From an uncultured Clostridia bacterium (GTDB lineage: Bacteria; Bacillota; Clostridia; Oscillospirales; Acutalibacteraceae), in the NCBI GenBank assembly GCA_937915775.1, contig CALGGQ010000123.1, forward strand, positions 1 through 13,114: a DNA stretch of 13,114 bases, given 5' to 3'. The notes beneath the pieces are model-generated. The model ran no database searches. It saw only the letters and a program-made list of their open reading frames with translations, and was not told the origin of the DNA. Each line of letters starts with the position of its first letter. Position 1 is the stretch's first letter. Made by a program: the position numbers and the translations under genes. This document shows positions 1-7,849 of the stretch, in pieces.

Positions 1-1463
1 GCCCGGGCGATGCAGAGTCTCTGCCGCTGCCCGCCGGAGACGTTTGTGCCGCCCTGCTCGATGCGGGTTTCATATCCGTCCGGCATCTGCTCAATGAATT
101 CATCCGCGCAGGCCAGTCTGCACGCCGCGCGGCATTCTTCCTCTGTGGCGTCGGCCTTGCCCCAGCGGAGATTATCGAGGATCGTGCCGGAAAACAGCAC
201 GTTTTTCTGCAGCACCACACCAATCATATCGCGCAGTGCGGTTAAATCGTAATCGCGCACGTCAACGCCGTCCACCAGTACCCGTCCGCTATGGACGTCA
301 TAAAGGCGGGGTATCAGGTTGACAAGGCTGGATTTGCCGCAGCCGGTGGAGCCGATAATGCCGATAATCGAGCCGGCGTCCGCGGAAAAGGTGATATCCT
401 CCAGTACGTTATCGCCGTCGTGATAACCAAAGGAGACGTTCTCAAACGCAATCGCGCCCTGCGGATGTTCGGGGATAAACGGCATTTCGGGATTGACGAT
501 ATCCACCTCGGTATCCAGCACCTCGGTAATACGGTCGCCGCACGCCTTGGCGCGCGTCAACTGCAGCAGGAACATCGACACCATCACGATATTCATCAGC
601 ACCTGCACGATATAGGAAGCCAGCACGGAAATCTGCCCGACATCCATCAAGCCCTTTGCCGCGTCGGAAGCGCCCTTGGCGTAAATGTAGACGATGACGA
701 CGTTGAGCATCAGCATCATAATCGGCATCACGGTAACGACCAGTCCTGCCGCCTTGGCGCCCTGCTTGGCAAGCTCGTCGGAGGCGTTATGGAACTTCTC
801 CTTTTCCCTGTCCTCACGCACATATGCCTTGACGACGCGGATACCGATGAGATTTTCCTGAACAACCTGGTTGACCTTATCAATTTTCTTCTGCATCGCC
901 TTGAACATCGGGAAGCCGAATTTGAGCACCAGCGCAATAATCACCAGCACAACAGGCAGCAGAAAGACAAGAATCATCGACACGCGCCAGTTAATCGAAA
1001 ACGCGAAAAACGCCGAAACGACAAGCAGCGCGGGCGCGCGCACCAGAATGCGCAACGTCATCAGCACCGTGTTCTGCAGCATCGTGACGTCGTTGGTCAT
1101 CCTCGTGGTCAGCGAGGAGGTGGAAAACGTGTCGATATTCTTAAACGAAAAGCCGCTGATTTTATCAAACAGCGCCTTACGCAGCCGGTAGGAAAAGCGG
1201 TTGGCGACAATCGAGGACGATTTCATCGTGGCAAGACCGCCTGCCAGACCGACCAGCGCCAGCCCGAACATTGCCAGTCCTATCTTGATAACATAGCCCT
1301 TAATGTCCTCGCCGCTCTCCGCTGCCAGGGAGACGCGGTTGTAAATCATATTGGAGATGGAGGGCAGCGCCAGCTCGCAAATCGCCTCGATAATCATACC
1401 CGAGGCACTGATAATGCACAGCCACCACATCCCGTGAATGTATTTTGCCAGACGTTTTATCAT
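1..1463 (-). CDS. ABC exporter half-transporter (permease-ATPase fusion), partial
   Basis: The frame starts at ATG 1461-1463 and stays open to the left edge, giving 487 codons without the C-terminus. The N-terminal part is a type I exporter membrane domain. Hydrophobic segments lie at about residues 12-36, 60-79, 138-156, 161-180, 240-261 and 278-301. The ATPase domain follows from about 337: Walker A GSTGCGKS at 371-378, Q-loop Gln419 and signature NVSGGQ at 474-479. Walker B, D-loop and H-loop lie outside the window. The order NVLFSGTILDNLRWG (421-435) resembles the first subunit of heterodimeric multidrug exporters (EfrA/LmrC type), so a partner gene is expected downstream, beyond the left edge; this is inference. 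The start is supported by AGAGG at 1471-1475, seven bases upstream, and by a good promoter at 1494-1522. It is transcribed divergently from rsmA. Substrate cannot be told from sequence. Confidence 0.93.
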   Translation of the reverse strand, partial: MIKRLAKYIHGMWWLCIISASGMIIEAICELALPSISNMIYNRVSLAAESGEDIKGYVIKIGLAMFGLALVGLAGGLATMKSSSIVANRFSYRLRKALFDKISGFSFKNIDTFSTSSLTTRMTNDVTMLQNTVLMTLRILVRAPALLVVSAFFAFSINWRVSMILVFLLPVVLVIIALVLKFGFPMFKAMQKKIDKVNQVVQENLIGIRVVKAYVREDREKEKFHNASDELAKQGAKAAGLVVTVMPIMMLMLNVVIVYIYAKGASDAAKGLMDVGQISVLASYIVQVLMNIVMVSMFLLQLTRAKACGDRITEVLDTEVDIVNPEMPFIPEHPQGAIAFENVSFGYHDGDNVLEDITFSADAGSIIGIIGSTGCGKSSLVNLIPRLYDVHSGRVLVDGVDVRDYDLTALRDMIGVVLQKNVLFSGTILDNLRWGKADATEEECRAACRLACADEFIEQMPDGYETRIEQGGTNVSGGQRQRLCIAR

Positions 1464-1493
1464 GAAAAGACCTCTTTTCACAAATGATTATGT

Positions 1494-1522
1494 ATTATAG
1501 CACATCAGTTTTTTATTATCAA
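1494..1522 (-). promoter_or_regulatory. Promoter of the ABC exporter gene
   Basis: Read on the minus strand: -35 TTGATA (1522-1517), 17-bp spacer, -10 TATAAT (1499-1494). This is one mismatch from the sigma-A consensus. It lies about 30 bases upstream of the ATG at 1463, and its -35 box falls in one arm of a 22-bp palindrome shared with the divergent rsmA promoter. Confidence 0.8.
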
Positions 1523-1538
1523 TGATTTATTATTGATA
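1517..1538. repeat. Inverted repeat between divergent promoters, possible operator
   Basis: TATCAAT (1517-1523) and ATTGATA (1532-1538) form a perfect 7-bp inverted repeat around an 8-bp A+T-rich spacer. Each arm contains the -35 box of one of the two divergent promoters (ABC exporter and rsmA). A dimeric repressor could bind here and block both, but the symmetry also follows automatically from two back-to-back TTGATA boxes. No regulator gene is visible next to it. Confidence 0.4.
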
Positions 1539-1561
1539 TAGACTGCTCAATATGATAAAAT
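1533..1561 (+). promoter_or_regulatory. Promoter of the rsmA-MATE-GH127 operon
   Basis: -35 TTGATA (1533-1538), 17-bp spacer, -10 TAAAAT (1556-1561). It sits 29 bases upstream of the rsmA ATG. No other promoter-like sequence or terminator was noticed inside the three-gene run, so this probably drives the whole operon. Confidence 0.75.
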
Positions 1562-1590
1562 AGATTAACTTAACGGAAGAAGCGGATGCT

Positions 1591-2457
1591 ATGAAATACA
1601 ATCTTTGTGATATGAACACCGTTCAGCGTTTGCTGAAGCAATATAACTTCACCTTTTCCAAGGCGCTCGGTCAGAATTTTCTGATTGACGGGAGCGTCTG
1701 CCCCGCGATGGCGGCGGCGCTGCACGCCGACGAAACGACGGGCGTGCTGGAAATCGGACCGGGCATCGGCGTGCTGACGGCTCAGCTTTGTCAGGTCGCG
1801 GGCAAGGTCGTTGCCGTGGAGCTGGACAGACGGCTGGTTCCCCTGCTCGGCGAAACGCTCGGCGCGTTCAGTAATTTCGAGCTCGTGGAGGGCGACGCGA
1901 TGACGCTTGACCTCGCGGCGCTGCTGCAGGAAAAATTCAAGGGAATGGCGCATATCAAGGTATGCGCCAACCTGCCGTATTACATCACGTCGCCGGTCAT
2001 CATGCGGCTGCTCGAAAGCCGGCTGCCGATTGAAGAAATCGTCGTCATGGTGCAGCGCGAGGCAGCTGAGCGGCTCTGCGCCAAAATGGGTACGCGCGAA
2101 GCAGGCGCCGTCAGCGCCGCCGTGCAGTATTTCGGCGAAGCCGAGGTGCTGTTTGAGGTGGACAGAACGTCGTTTATGCCTGCCCCGAAGGTGGACAGCG
2201 CCGTGATTAAAATTACGCTTCATCAGGAGCCGAGGTACCGCGTTGCCGATGAAAAGGCGTTCTTTTCACTCGTGAAAGCAGCCTTTGCCCAGCGGCGCAA
2301 AACGGCGGTCAATTCCATCTCCGCCACCCTCGGCATTCCGAAAGAAACAGTAACAAACGCACTCACCGCCTGCGGCATTGCGGCAAACGCCCGCGCGGAA
2401 AATATCACAATGGAGGAGCTGTGCGCCCTAAGCAACGCGCTGGGCGGCGGCAAATAA
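1591..2457 (+). CDS. rsmA: RsmA (KsgA) 16S rRNA dimethyladenosine transferase
   Basis: RsmA uses S-adenosylmethionine to dimethylate two adjacent adenosines in the 3'-terminal hairpin of 16S rRNA during late small-subunit assembly; loss gives kasugamycin resistance (family knowledge). The 288 residues match the usual length. Visible motifs: KALGQNFLID (24-33), SAM-binding EIGPGIG (54-60), acidic VAVELD (74-79), GDAMTLDL (101-108), catalytic NLPYYI (127-132), and FMPAPKVDSAV (195-205). A basic C-terminal region includes AFAQRRKTAVNSI (231-243). The start at 1591 has GGAAG upstream at 1575-1579. A later in-frame ATG at 1612 has no ribosome site and would also keep all motifs, but 1591 is preferred. 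It is first gene of an operon whose other members (efflux pump, glycosidase) have no known link to ribosome assembly. Confidence 0.97.
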   Translation: MKYNLCDMNTVQRLLKQYNFTFSKALGQNFLIDGSVCPAMAAALHADETTGVLEIGPGIGVLTAQLCQVAGKVVAVELDRRLVPLLGETLGAFSNFELVEGDAMTLDLAALLQEKFKGMAHIKVCANLPYYITSPVIMRLLESRLPIEEIVVMVQREAAERLCAKMGTREAGAVSAAVQYFGEAEVLFEVDRTSFMPAPKVDSAVIKITLHQEPRYRVADEKAFFSLVKAAFAQRRKTAVNSISATLGIPKETVTNALTACGIAANARAENITMEELCALSNALGGGK

Positions 2458-2460
2458 AGA

Positions 2461-3858
2461 ATGGCAAAGGATAACACCAAGGTTTTCAGCGATTATTCCA
2501 TTCCCAAGGCAACGGCAACGCTGGCGCTGCCGTCCATGCTCGGGATGCTGATTAATATTGTTTACAATCTGGCAGATACCTTTTTCGTCGGTCAGACCGG
2601 CAATCCCAACCAGGTATCCGCCGTTTCGGTGGCGATGCCGCTGTTTTTGCTGTTTATGGCAATCGGCAACCTGTTCGGCGTGGGCGGCTGTGCGTTCATC
2701 AGCCGTTCGCTCGGCGAGGGCAGGCGCGACATCGTCAAGACGATTTCCGCCTTCAGCGTATACGGCGGCGTGCTTGTCAGCCTCGTGCTGGCTGTCACCT
2801 ATATCGCCGTGCGCGAACCGCTGCTGTACCTTGCCGGTGCGTCTGACGACAGTATCGGCTTTGCCAAGGACTATCTGTTCTGGGTAGCGCTCGGCGCGCC
2901 GTTCGTCACCTCGTCCATCACGCTGTGCAATCTGCTGCGCGGCGAGGGCGCGGCAAGGCAGTCGATGACGGGCATGGTGCTCGGTCAGCTGACCAATATC
3001 GTGCTTGACCCGATTTTTATTTTAAGCAGCGGCGACAGACTGTTTTCCCTGCACCTGCCGTTCGGGCTCGGGCTCGGCGTGGCGGGCGCTGCGATTGCCA
3101 CGGTGCTCGGCAACGTCGTTTCCGTTTTATACTTCGTTATTTACTTCCTCAGAGGAAAGTCCATTTTATCCGTTTCGCCGAAGCGCTTTGCCGTGAACGG
3201 CAATATTGTGCGCGGGGTGCTCGGCGTCGGCGCGCCGGCGGCGCTCAACAACCTGCTGATGAGCGTTTCCAACGTCGTGATTAATATGTTCCTCTCCGGC
3301 TACGGCGATAACGCCGTAGCGGCAATGGGCATTGCAATGAAAGCCAATATGCTGATTACGATGCTGCAGCTCGGGCTGGCACAGGGCATTCAGCCGCTCG
3401 TCGGCTTCTGCTACGGCGCGAAAAATTATCAAAGAATGCACAGCGCTATCCGCTTCGGAATGGTGTGCAATGTGCTGCTCGGCACGCTGATTACCGCCGT
3501 CTATTTCTTTGCCCGCCGGCAGGTGATCAGCATCTTCATTGAAAACGAGGAGGTCATCGGCTACGGCGTGCAGATGCTCACGGCACTGATGAGCTCCGGC
3601 GCTATCCTCGGCATTTTCTTTGTGATTAATTTCTCGTTCCAGGGAATGGGAATGGGCTTCCGCTCGCTGCTGCTTGCCGTCGGCAGGCAGGGGCTCGTGT
3701 ACCTCCCGCTGCTCTTTATTATGGACAAATTCATCGGGCTGGAGGGCATTATCTGGGCGCAGCCGGCAGCCGACTACGTCTGCATTATCGCCAGCGTGCT
3801 GATGCTGCATTTTGTGATGAAATCCCTGCACGGCAAAAAGGAGACTGACAATGGATAA
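2461..3858 (+). CDS. MATE family multidrug/cation efflux protein
   Basis: A 465-residue, very hydrophobic protein of the usual MATE length with about twelve membrane helices. The N-terminal signature YNLADTFFVGQTG (35-47), preceded by PSMLGMLI, and the loop SRSLGEGRRD (81-90) place it in the MepA/DinF-like bacterial MATE group. The second half repeats the fold, starting near residue 255 (GAPAALNNLLMSVSNVVIN). Such proteins export cationic drugs or dyes in exchange for Na+ or H+; the substrate here is unknown. The start lies only 3 bp after the rsmA stop and has no strong ribosome site, so translation is probably coupled to rsmA. Its 3' end overlaps the next gene by 8 bp. The next Met is residue 26, inside the first helix, which supports the chosen start. 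Confidence 0.93.
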   Translation: MAKDNTKVFSDYSIPKATATLALPSMLGMLINIVYNLADTFFVGQTGNPNQVSAVSVAMPLFLLFMAIGNLFGVGGCAFISRSLGEGRRDIVKTISAFSVYGGVLVSLVLAVTYIAVREPLLYLAGASDDSIGFAKDYLFWVALGAPFVTSSITLCNLLRGEGAARQSMTGMVLGQLTNIVLDPIFILSSGDRLFSLHLPFGLGLGVAGAAIATVLGNVVSVLYFVIYFLRGKSILSVSPKRFAVNGNIVRGVLGVGAPAALNNLLMSVSNVVINMFLSGYGDNAVAAMGIAMKANMLITMLQLGLAQGIQPLVGFCYGAKNYQRMHSAIRFGMVCNVLLGTLITAVYFFARRQVISIFIENEEVIGYGVQMLTALMSSGAILGIFFVINFSFQGMGMGFRSLLLAVGRQGLVYLPLLFIMDKFIGLEGIIWAQPAADYVCIIASVLMLHFVMKSLHGKKETDNG

Positions 3859-5773
3859 CGCCCTTTTCTCCCGTCATATTGCCCTTGCCGACGTCAAAAT
3901 CACCGACGCCTTCTGGCAAAAGCGGCAGCATTTAATAGAAACCACTGTGCTGCCCTATCAGTATGAGGCGCTGCACGACCGTGTTGACGGCGCGGACAAA
4001 AGCTACGCCGTGGAAAATTTCCGCAAGGCAGCTGCCGTTGTCAAGCAGCTGAAAAACGGCGCAACCGTACCCGTTTATCCGGCGGACAAATGGGTGTATG
4101 ATGAGCAGAATTCCGCTCCGGAAGCCTTTAAGGGCTGGGTGTTTCAGGACAGTGACGTTTATAAATGGCTGGAGGCTGCCGCCTACACGCTGACGAATCA
4201 TTTTGACGCTGCGCTGAAAGCAAAGGCAGACGCCCTCATTGACCTTATCTGCGCGGCGCAGCTGCCAAGCGGCTACCTCGACACGCTGTATATCATCAAT
4301 AACCGCGACGGGATTTTCACCAATCTGCGCGATTTTCACGAGCTGTACTGCTTCGGTCATCTTGCCGAGGCGGCGGTGGCGTATCACCGCGCCACGGGCG
4401 AAACGGCGCTGCTGGACGCCGCATGCCGCTTTGCGGATCTGATTGCGGACACCTTCGGTGAAAATAAGAAAAAAGGCTATCCCGGGCACGAGATAGCGGA
4501 GCTAGCGTTGGTGAAATTATACGAAGAAACGGGCAAGAGGGCCTATCTCGACACCGCCGCATTCTTTCTTGACGAGCGCGGCAAACGCCCGTATTACTTT
4601 GACACCGAGCGGAACGAAACGTCTGACGGCGAGCGCTATCACTATCACCAGGCGCACAAACCTCCGCGGGAGCAGGAGGAAGCCGTCGGCCACGCCGTGC
4701 GCGCCGTCTATCTTTACAGCGGCATGGCGGACGTGGCAAAGGCAACGGGCGACGACGGACTGTACGCCGCCTGCCAAAGGCTGATGCGCAGCATTCTTGA
4801 TAAAAAGCTGTACATCACGGGCGGTATCGGCGCGACGGCGGACGGCGAGGCGTTTTCCTTTGACTACGATTTGCCGAACGATTTGGCGTACTGCGAAACC
4901 TGCGCATCCGTCGGGCTGCTGTTTTTCGCGCGGCGGATGCTCGAAATCGCGCCCGATGCGGCGATTGCCGATGCGGCGGAGCGCGCGCTCTATAACACCG
5001 TGCTTGCCGGCATGGCGGAGGACGGACGGCACTTTTTCTACGTCAATCCGCTCGAAGTACTGCCCGAGGCATCGGAAAAGGATTCACGCAAAAGGCATGT
5101 GAAGCCCGTTCGTCAGAAGTGGTTCGGCTGCGCCTGCTGCCCGCCGAATCTGGCGCGGCTGCTCGCTTCCCTCGGGGAATACGGCATTACCGCGAATGAG
5201 AATACCGTTTATGTACATCAGTATTTCGGCAGCGAAGTTCACACCGAGCCGGCTGATTTGCGGATTACCTCGGCGTATACCGAAAACGGCACGGTTCATC
5301 TTGCCGTCAGACCGCAGAGAGAGATGACGCTGGCGCTGCGGATTCCGACGTGGTGCGGCGAAAACTACCGCTTTTCCGCGCCCTGCACGGTAAAAGAGGG
5401 CTACGCATACTTCACGCTCAGCACGCCGTGCGACATCCAAGCGGCATTTGCCCTTGTGCCGCGGCTGGTCAACTGCTCCAACCGCGTGAGAGAAAATATC
5501 GGCAAGGTCGCCGTCATGCGCGGGCCGCTTGTCTACTGCTTAGAGGAAGCGGATAACGGCAAGGATTTACACCTGCTGCGCGTCAGCAAGGAGCCGCAGT
5601 TTGCCGTCAACGGCGACATCATTACTGCCGACGGCTTCCGTGAAGCGCCGGACGGTACGCTTTACGCCGATTACGCAAAGCGCGCCAAAACACCCGTCCG
5701 CCTGACCTTTATCCCCTACTACCGCTGGGGCAACCGCGGTGAAAACGAAATGACCGTATACGTCAGAATATAA
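3851..5773 (+). CDS. GH127-type beta-L-arabinofuranosidase (DUF1680)
   Basis: A 640-residue protein resembling the intracellular GH127 enzyme HypBA1, which releases L-arabinofuranose from beta-linked arabino-oligosaccharides using a zinc-held cysteine nucleophile (family knowledge). Matching residues are visible: Glu333 in ADGEAF (likely acid/base), the ETC pair Glu349 and Cys351, and Cys429/Cys430 in CACCPPN; the last four would be the zinc site and nucleophile. An alpha/alpha-barrel region runs to about 440, followed by beta-rich domains from about 450 (TVYVHQYFG) to the end. No signal peptide is seen, so it probably acts in the cytoplasm on imported sugars, yet no sugar transporter is nearby. 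The start at 3851 overlaps the MATE stop by 8 bp and has AAGGAG at 3838-3843. GH146 or another DUF1680 subfamily is possible; the exact linkage cleaved is not shown. Confidence 0.88.
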   Translation: MDNALFSRHIALADVKITDAFWQKRQHLIETTVLPYQYEALHDRVDGADKSYAVENFRKAAAVVKQLKNGATVPVYPADKWVYDEQNSAPEAFKGWVFQDSDVYKWLEAAAYTLTNHFDAALKAKADALIDLICAAQLPSGYLDTLYIINNRDGIFTNLRDFHELYCFGHLAEAAVAYHRATGETALLDAACRFADLIADTFGENKKKGYPGHEIAELALVKLYEETGKRAYLDTAAFFLDERGKRPYYFDTERNETSDGERYHYHQAHKPPREQEEAVGHAVRAVYLYSGMADVAKATGDDGLYAACQRLMRSILDKKLYITGGIGATADGEAFSFDYDLPNDLAYCETCASVGLLFFARRMLEIAPDAAIADAAERALYNTVLAGMAEDGRHFFYVNPLEVLPEASEKDSRKRHVKPVRQKWFGCACCPPNLARLLASLGEYGITANENTVYVHQYFGSEVHTEPADLRITSAYTENGTVHLAVRPQREMTLALRIPTWCGENYRFSAPCTVKEGYAYFTLSTPCDIQAAFALVPRLVNCSNRVRENIGKVAVMRGPLVYCLEEADNGKDLHLLRVSKEPQFAVNGDIITADGFREAPDGTLYADYAKRAKTPVRLTFIPYYRWGNRGENEMTVYVRI

Positions 5774-5774
5774 C

Positions 5775-5810
5775 AAAAGGCTTGGAAATATCGAATTTCC
5801 AAGCCTTTTC
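5775..5810. terminator. Bidirectional intrinsic terminator between GH127 gene and htpG
   Basis: A perfect 15-bp stem (5775-5789 with 5795-5809) and a 5-base loop. Its A-rich left foot and T-rich right foot (AAAAGG...CCTTTT) make it work in both directions. It starts one base after the GH127 stop and ends just before the htpG stop, so it serves both converging genes. Confidence 0.88.
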
Positions 5811-5812
5811 TG

Positions 5813-7690
5813 TTACATTAAATCACAGATCATATCGGCAAATTCCGTCGGATTTTCCACATTCAGCCCCGCAATCAGGCGCGCCTGATTGTAGAGGATT
5901 TTCGTGTATTTTTCAAGCGTTTCGTCGTCGGCTGTTTTCAGCTTGGCGGCAAGCGGGTGTTCGCTGTTGATTTCCAGCACGAGCTGCGCCTTGACCTCAT
6001 TGCCGCCGCCCGGCAGCTGGGCAAAAACCTTTGCCATTTCGAGGCTGACATAGCCTTCCGCGGAAAGGCTGACGGCGTGCCTGCCGAGCTTGTTGGTGAG
6101 CTTCACGGCGGTGACCTCGTCACCGAGGATGCCCTTCATTTTATCGAGTAAATCCTTGGCTTCCTCGTTCTTCTTTTCCACCTCTTTTTTCTCTGCGTCG
6201 GTGGAGAGGTCAAAATCCTCCTTGCAGACGTTGGCAAAGTGCTTGCCGTCGTATTCCATCAGCATCTGAATGGCAAATTCGTCCACATCGTCGGTGAAAT
6301 ACAGCACCTCCAAGCCCTTTTCGCGCACCGCCTCCACCTGCGGCAGCAGGGCAATCCGCTCGGCGCTGTCGCCGCAGGCATAGTAGATTTCGTTCTGCGA
6401 ATCCGCCATTCTGTCGCGGTATTCCTTCAGCGTGACATAGCCGCCGTTCGAGGAGCGAAACAGGATTAAATCCTTCAACCCGTCCTTGTTCATGCCGTAA
6501 TCGGCATAGACGCCCCACTTGAGCTGAATGCCGAAGGTTTTGAAAAACGCTTCGTACTTTTCACGGTCGTTTTTCAGCAGCTTGGTCAGCTCGGATTTTA
6601 TTTTCTTATCAATCGCCTTGGCGATGATTTTGAGCTGATGGTCGTGCTGCAGCACCTCACGCGAGATGTTGAGCGTTAAATCGGCGCTGTCCACCAAGCC
6701 CTTGACAAAGCTGAAATAATCGGGCAGCAAATCGGCGCATTTATCCATAATCAGCACGCCGTTTGAATAGAGCTGCAGCCCCTTTTCATAGTCCTTGGAG
6801 TAGAAATCCATCGGCGCGTTTTTCGGCAGGAACAGCAGCGCGTCAAAGGTCGCCTGTCCCTCTGTTTTTGTGTGAATCACGAGCGTCGGGTCGGTGTAGT
6901 CATAGAATTTCTGCTTGTAAAAGCTGTTGTATTCCTCCTCGGTGATCTCGCTCTTGTTTTTGCGCCAGAGCGGCACCTGTGAGTTCAGCACCTCGTCGTT
7001 GAGCTCCGTGATATATTCGCCCTCTTTCTCCGGGTCGGGTACCTCGGAGGACATTGCCATCACGATGGGATAGCGGATATAATCGCTGTATTTTTTGACC
7101 AGCTCCTGAATTTTGTACTGGTTGAGATATTGGTCGTAATCCTCGTTTTCCGTATTTTTCTTGAGGTACAGCGTGACCGCCGTGCCGACGGTTTCCTTGT
7201 CGCACGGCTCTACGGTGTAGCCGTCCGCACCCTCGGATACCCATTTGTTTGCTTCCTCGCTGCCGAGCGCCTTTGACACAACCTCAACCCTGTCCGCCAC
7301 CATAAAGGAGGAATAGAAGCCGACGCCGAACTGACCGATGACCTCAATATCGTCGATCTTCTCGTTGCCCTCGTTTTCCTTCTTGAAATTCAGGCTGTCG
7401 GATTTCGCAATCGTACCGAGATTTTGCTCCAGCTCCTCGGCGGTCATGCCGATACCGCTGTCCGAAACGGTGAGCGTTCTCGCCTCATTGTCAAGGTCAA
7501 TGCGGATTTTCAGCTCGTCACGGGAGGCGCTGACGCTACTGTCCGTCAGCGACAGAAAATAGCGCTTGTCCGTCGCGTCGCTCGCATTCGAAATCAGCTC
7601 GCGCAGGAAGATTTCTTTGTGCGTATAAATCGAGTTAATCATCATATCGAGCAGCTTTTTGCTCTCCGCTTTGAATTGCTTTTTTCTCAT
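5813..7690 (-). CDS. htpG: HtpG, Hsp90-family molecular chaperone
   Basis: Bacterial Hsp90, an ATP-dependent cytosolic dimeric chaperone. With the start at 7690 the protein has 625 residues, typical for HtpG. The N-terminal GHKL ATPase shows FLRELISNASDA (28-39, with Glu31 and Asn35), DSGIGMT (77-83) and GQFGVGFYS (119-127). A middle domain and a dimerisation domain follow. An earlier in-frame ATG at 7720 would add ten residues but has no ribosome site and lies right after the operator. The ATG at 7690 is preceded by AAGGTGAT and leads directly into the conserved KQFKAES...LLDMMINSIYTHKEIFLREL region, so it is preferred. A near-perfect promoter and a CIRCE element upstream indicate heat-shock control by HrcA. 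It converges on the GH127 operon and is divergent from the DMT transporter. Confidence 0.97.
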   Translation of the reverse strand: MRKKQFKAESKKLLDMMINSIYTHKEIFLRELISNASDATDKRYFLSLTDSSVSASRDELKIRIDLDNEARTLTVSDSGIGMTAEELEQNLGTIAKSDSLNFKKENEGNEKIDDIEVIGQFGVGFYSSFMVADRVEVVSKALGSEEANKWVSEGADGYTVEPCDKETVGTAVTLYLKKNTENEDYDQYLNQYKIQELVKKYSDYIRYPIVMAMSSEVPDPEKEGEYITELNDEVLNSQVPLWRKNKSEITEEEYNSFYKQKFYDYTDPTLVIHTKTEGQATFDALLFLPKNAPMDFYSKDYEKGLQLYSNGVLIMDKCADLLPDYFSFVKGLVDSADLTLNISREVLQHDHQLKIIAKAIDKKIKSELTKLLKNDREKYEAFFKTFGIQLKWGVYADYGMNKDGLKDLILFRSSNGGYVTLKEYRDRMADSQNEIYYACGDSAERIALLPQVEAVREKGLEVLYFTDDVDEFAIQMLMEYDGKHFANVCKEDFDLSTDAEKKEVEKKNEEAKDLLDKMKGILGDEVTAVKLTNKLGRHAVSLSAEGYVSLEMAKVFAQLPGGGNEVKAQLVLEINSEHPLAAKLKTADDETLEKYTKILYNQARLIAGLNVENPTEFADMICDLM

Positions 7691-7724
7691 ATTTATCACC
7701 TTCAAAACTATAAAATGCATCGTT

Positions 7725-7751
7725 TTAGCACTCTCTGCTTTCGAGTGCTAA
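7725..7751 (-). promoter_or_regulatory. CIRCE operator (HrcA-binding site)
   Basis: TTAGCACTC (7725-7733), 9-bp spacer, GAGTGCTAA (7743-7751): a perfect match to the CIRCE consensus bound by the heat-shock repressor HrcA. It covers the predicted htpG transcription start (about 7749) and the start of the leader, the usual position for repression. CIRCE normally marks groESL and dnaK operons. Finding it on htpG means this chaperone is probably in the HrcA regulon here. Confidence 0.95.
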
Positions 7752-7755
7752 CTCT

Positions 7756-7783
7756 ATTATAGCGCGCGTTTTCCATTTGTCAA
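7756..7783 (-). promoter_or_regulatory. Promoter of htpG
   Basis: On the minus strand: -35 TTGACA (7783-7778), 16-bp spacer, -10 TATAAT (7761-7756). Both boxes match the sigma-A consensus exactly. The CIRCE element begins five bases downstream of the -10 box. Confidence 0.85.
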
Positions 7784-7793
7784 GCATACACCC

Positions 7794-7822
7794 TTGCAAA
7801 ATTGTCAAAATTTCACTATAAT
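7794..7822 (+). promoter_or_regulatory. Promoter of the DMT transporter gene
   Basis: -35 TTGCAA (7794-7799), 17-bp spacer, -10 TATAAT (7817-7822). It starts 11 bp from the divergent htpG -35 box, so the two polymerase sites lie back to back. CIRCE lies on the htpG side only, over 40 bp away, so HrcA need not affect this promoter. Confidence 0.75.
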
Positions 7823-7849
7823 AAGGAAAAATCTTTTTGAGGTAACCCT

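Noticed and set aside
291..1487. A 398-codon open frame on the plus strand.
   Set aside because: It is antisense to the ABC exporter, is rich in His, Arg and Gln without any domain, and has no ribosome site. It is an artefact of G+C-rich codons on the other strand.
3166..3831. A 221-codon minus-strand open frame inside the MATE gene (similar ones occur at 1570-2223, 3932-4489, 4517-5032, 10-252 and 11852-12526).
   Set aside because: All lie antisense to genes with clear family motifs and have low-complexity His/Arg/Ala-rich translations with no ribosome sites.
7691..7720. A ten-residue N-terminal extension of HtpG from the ATG at 7720.
   Set aside because: There is no ribosome site and it is outside the conserved Hsp90 N-terminus, whereas the ATG at 7690 has AAGGTGAT in front.
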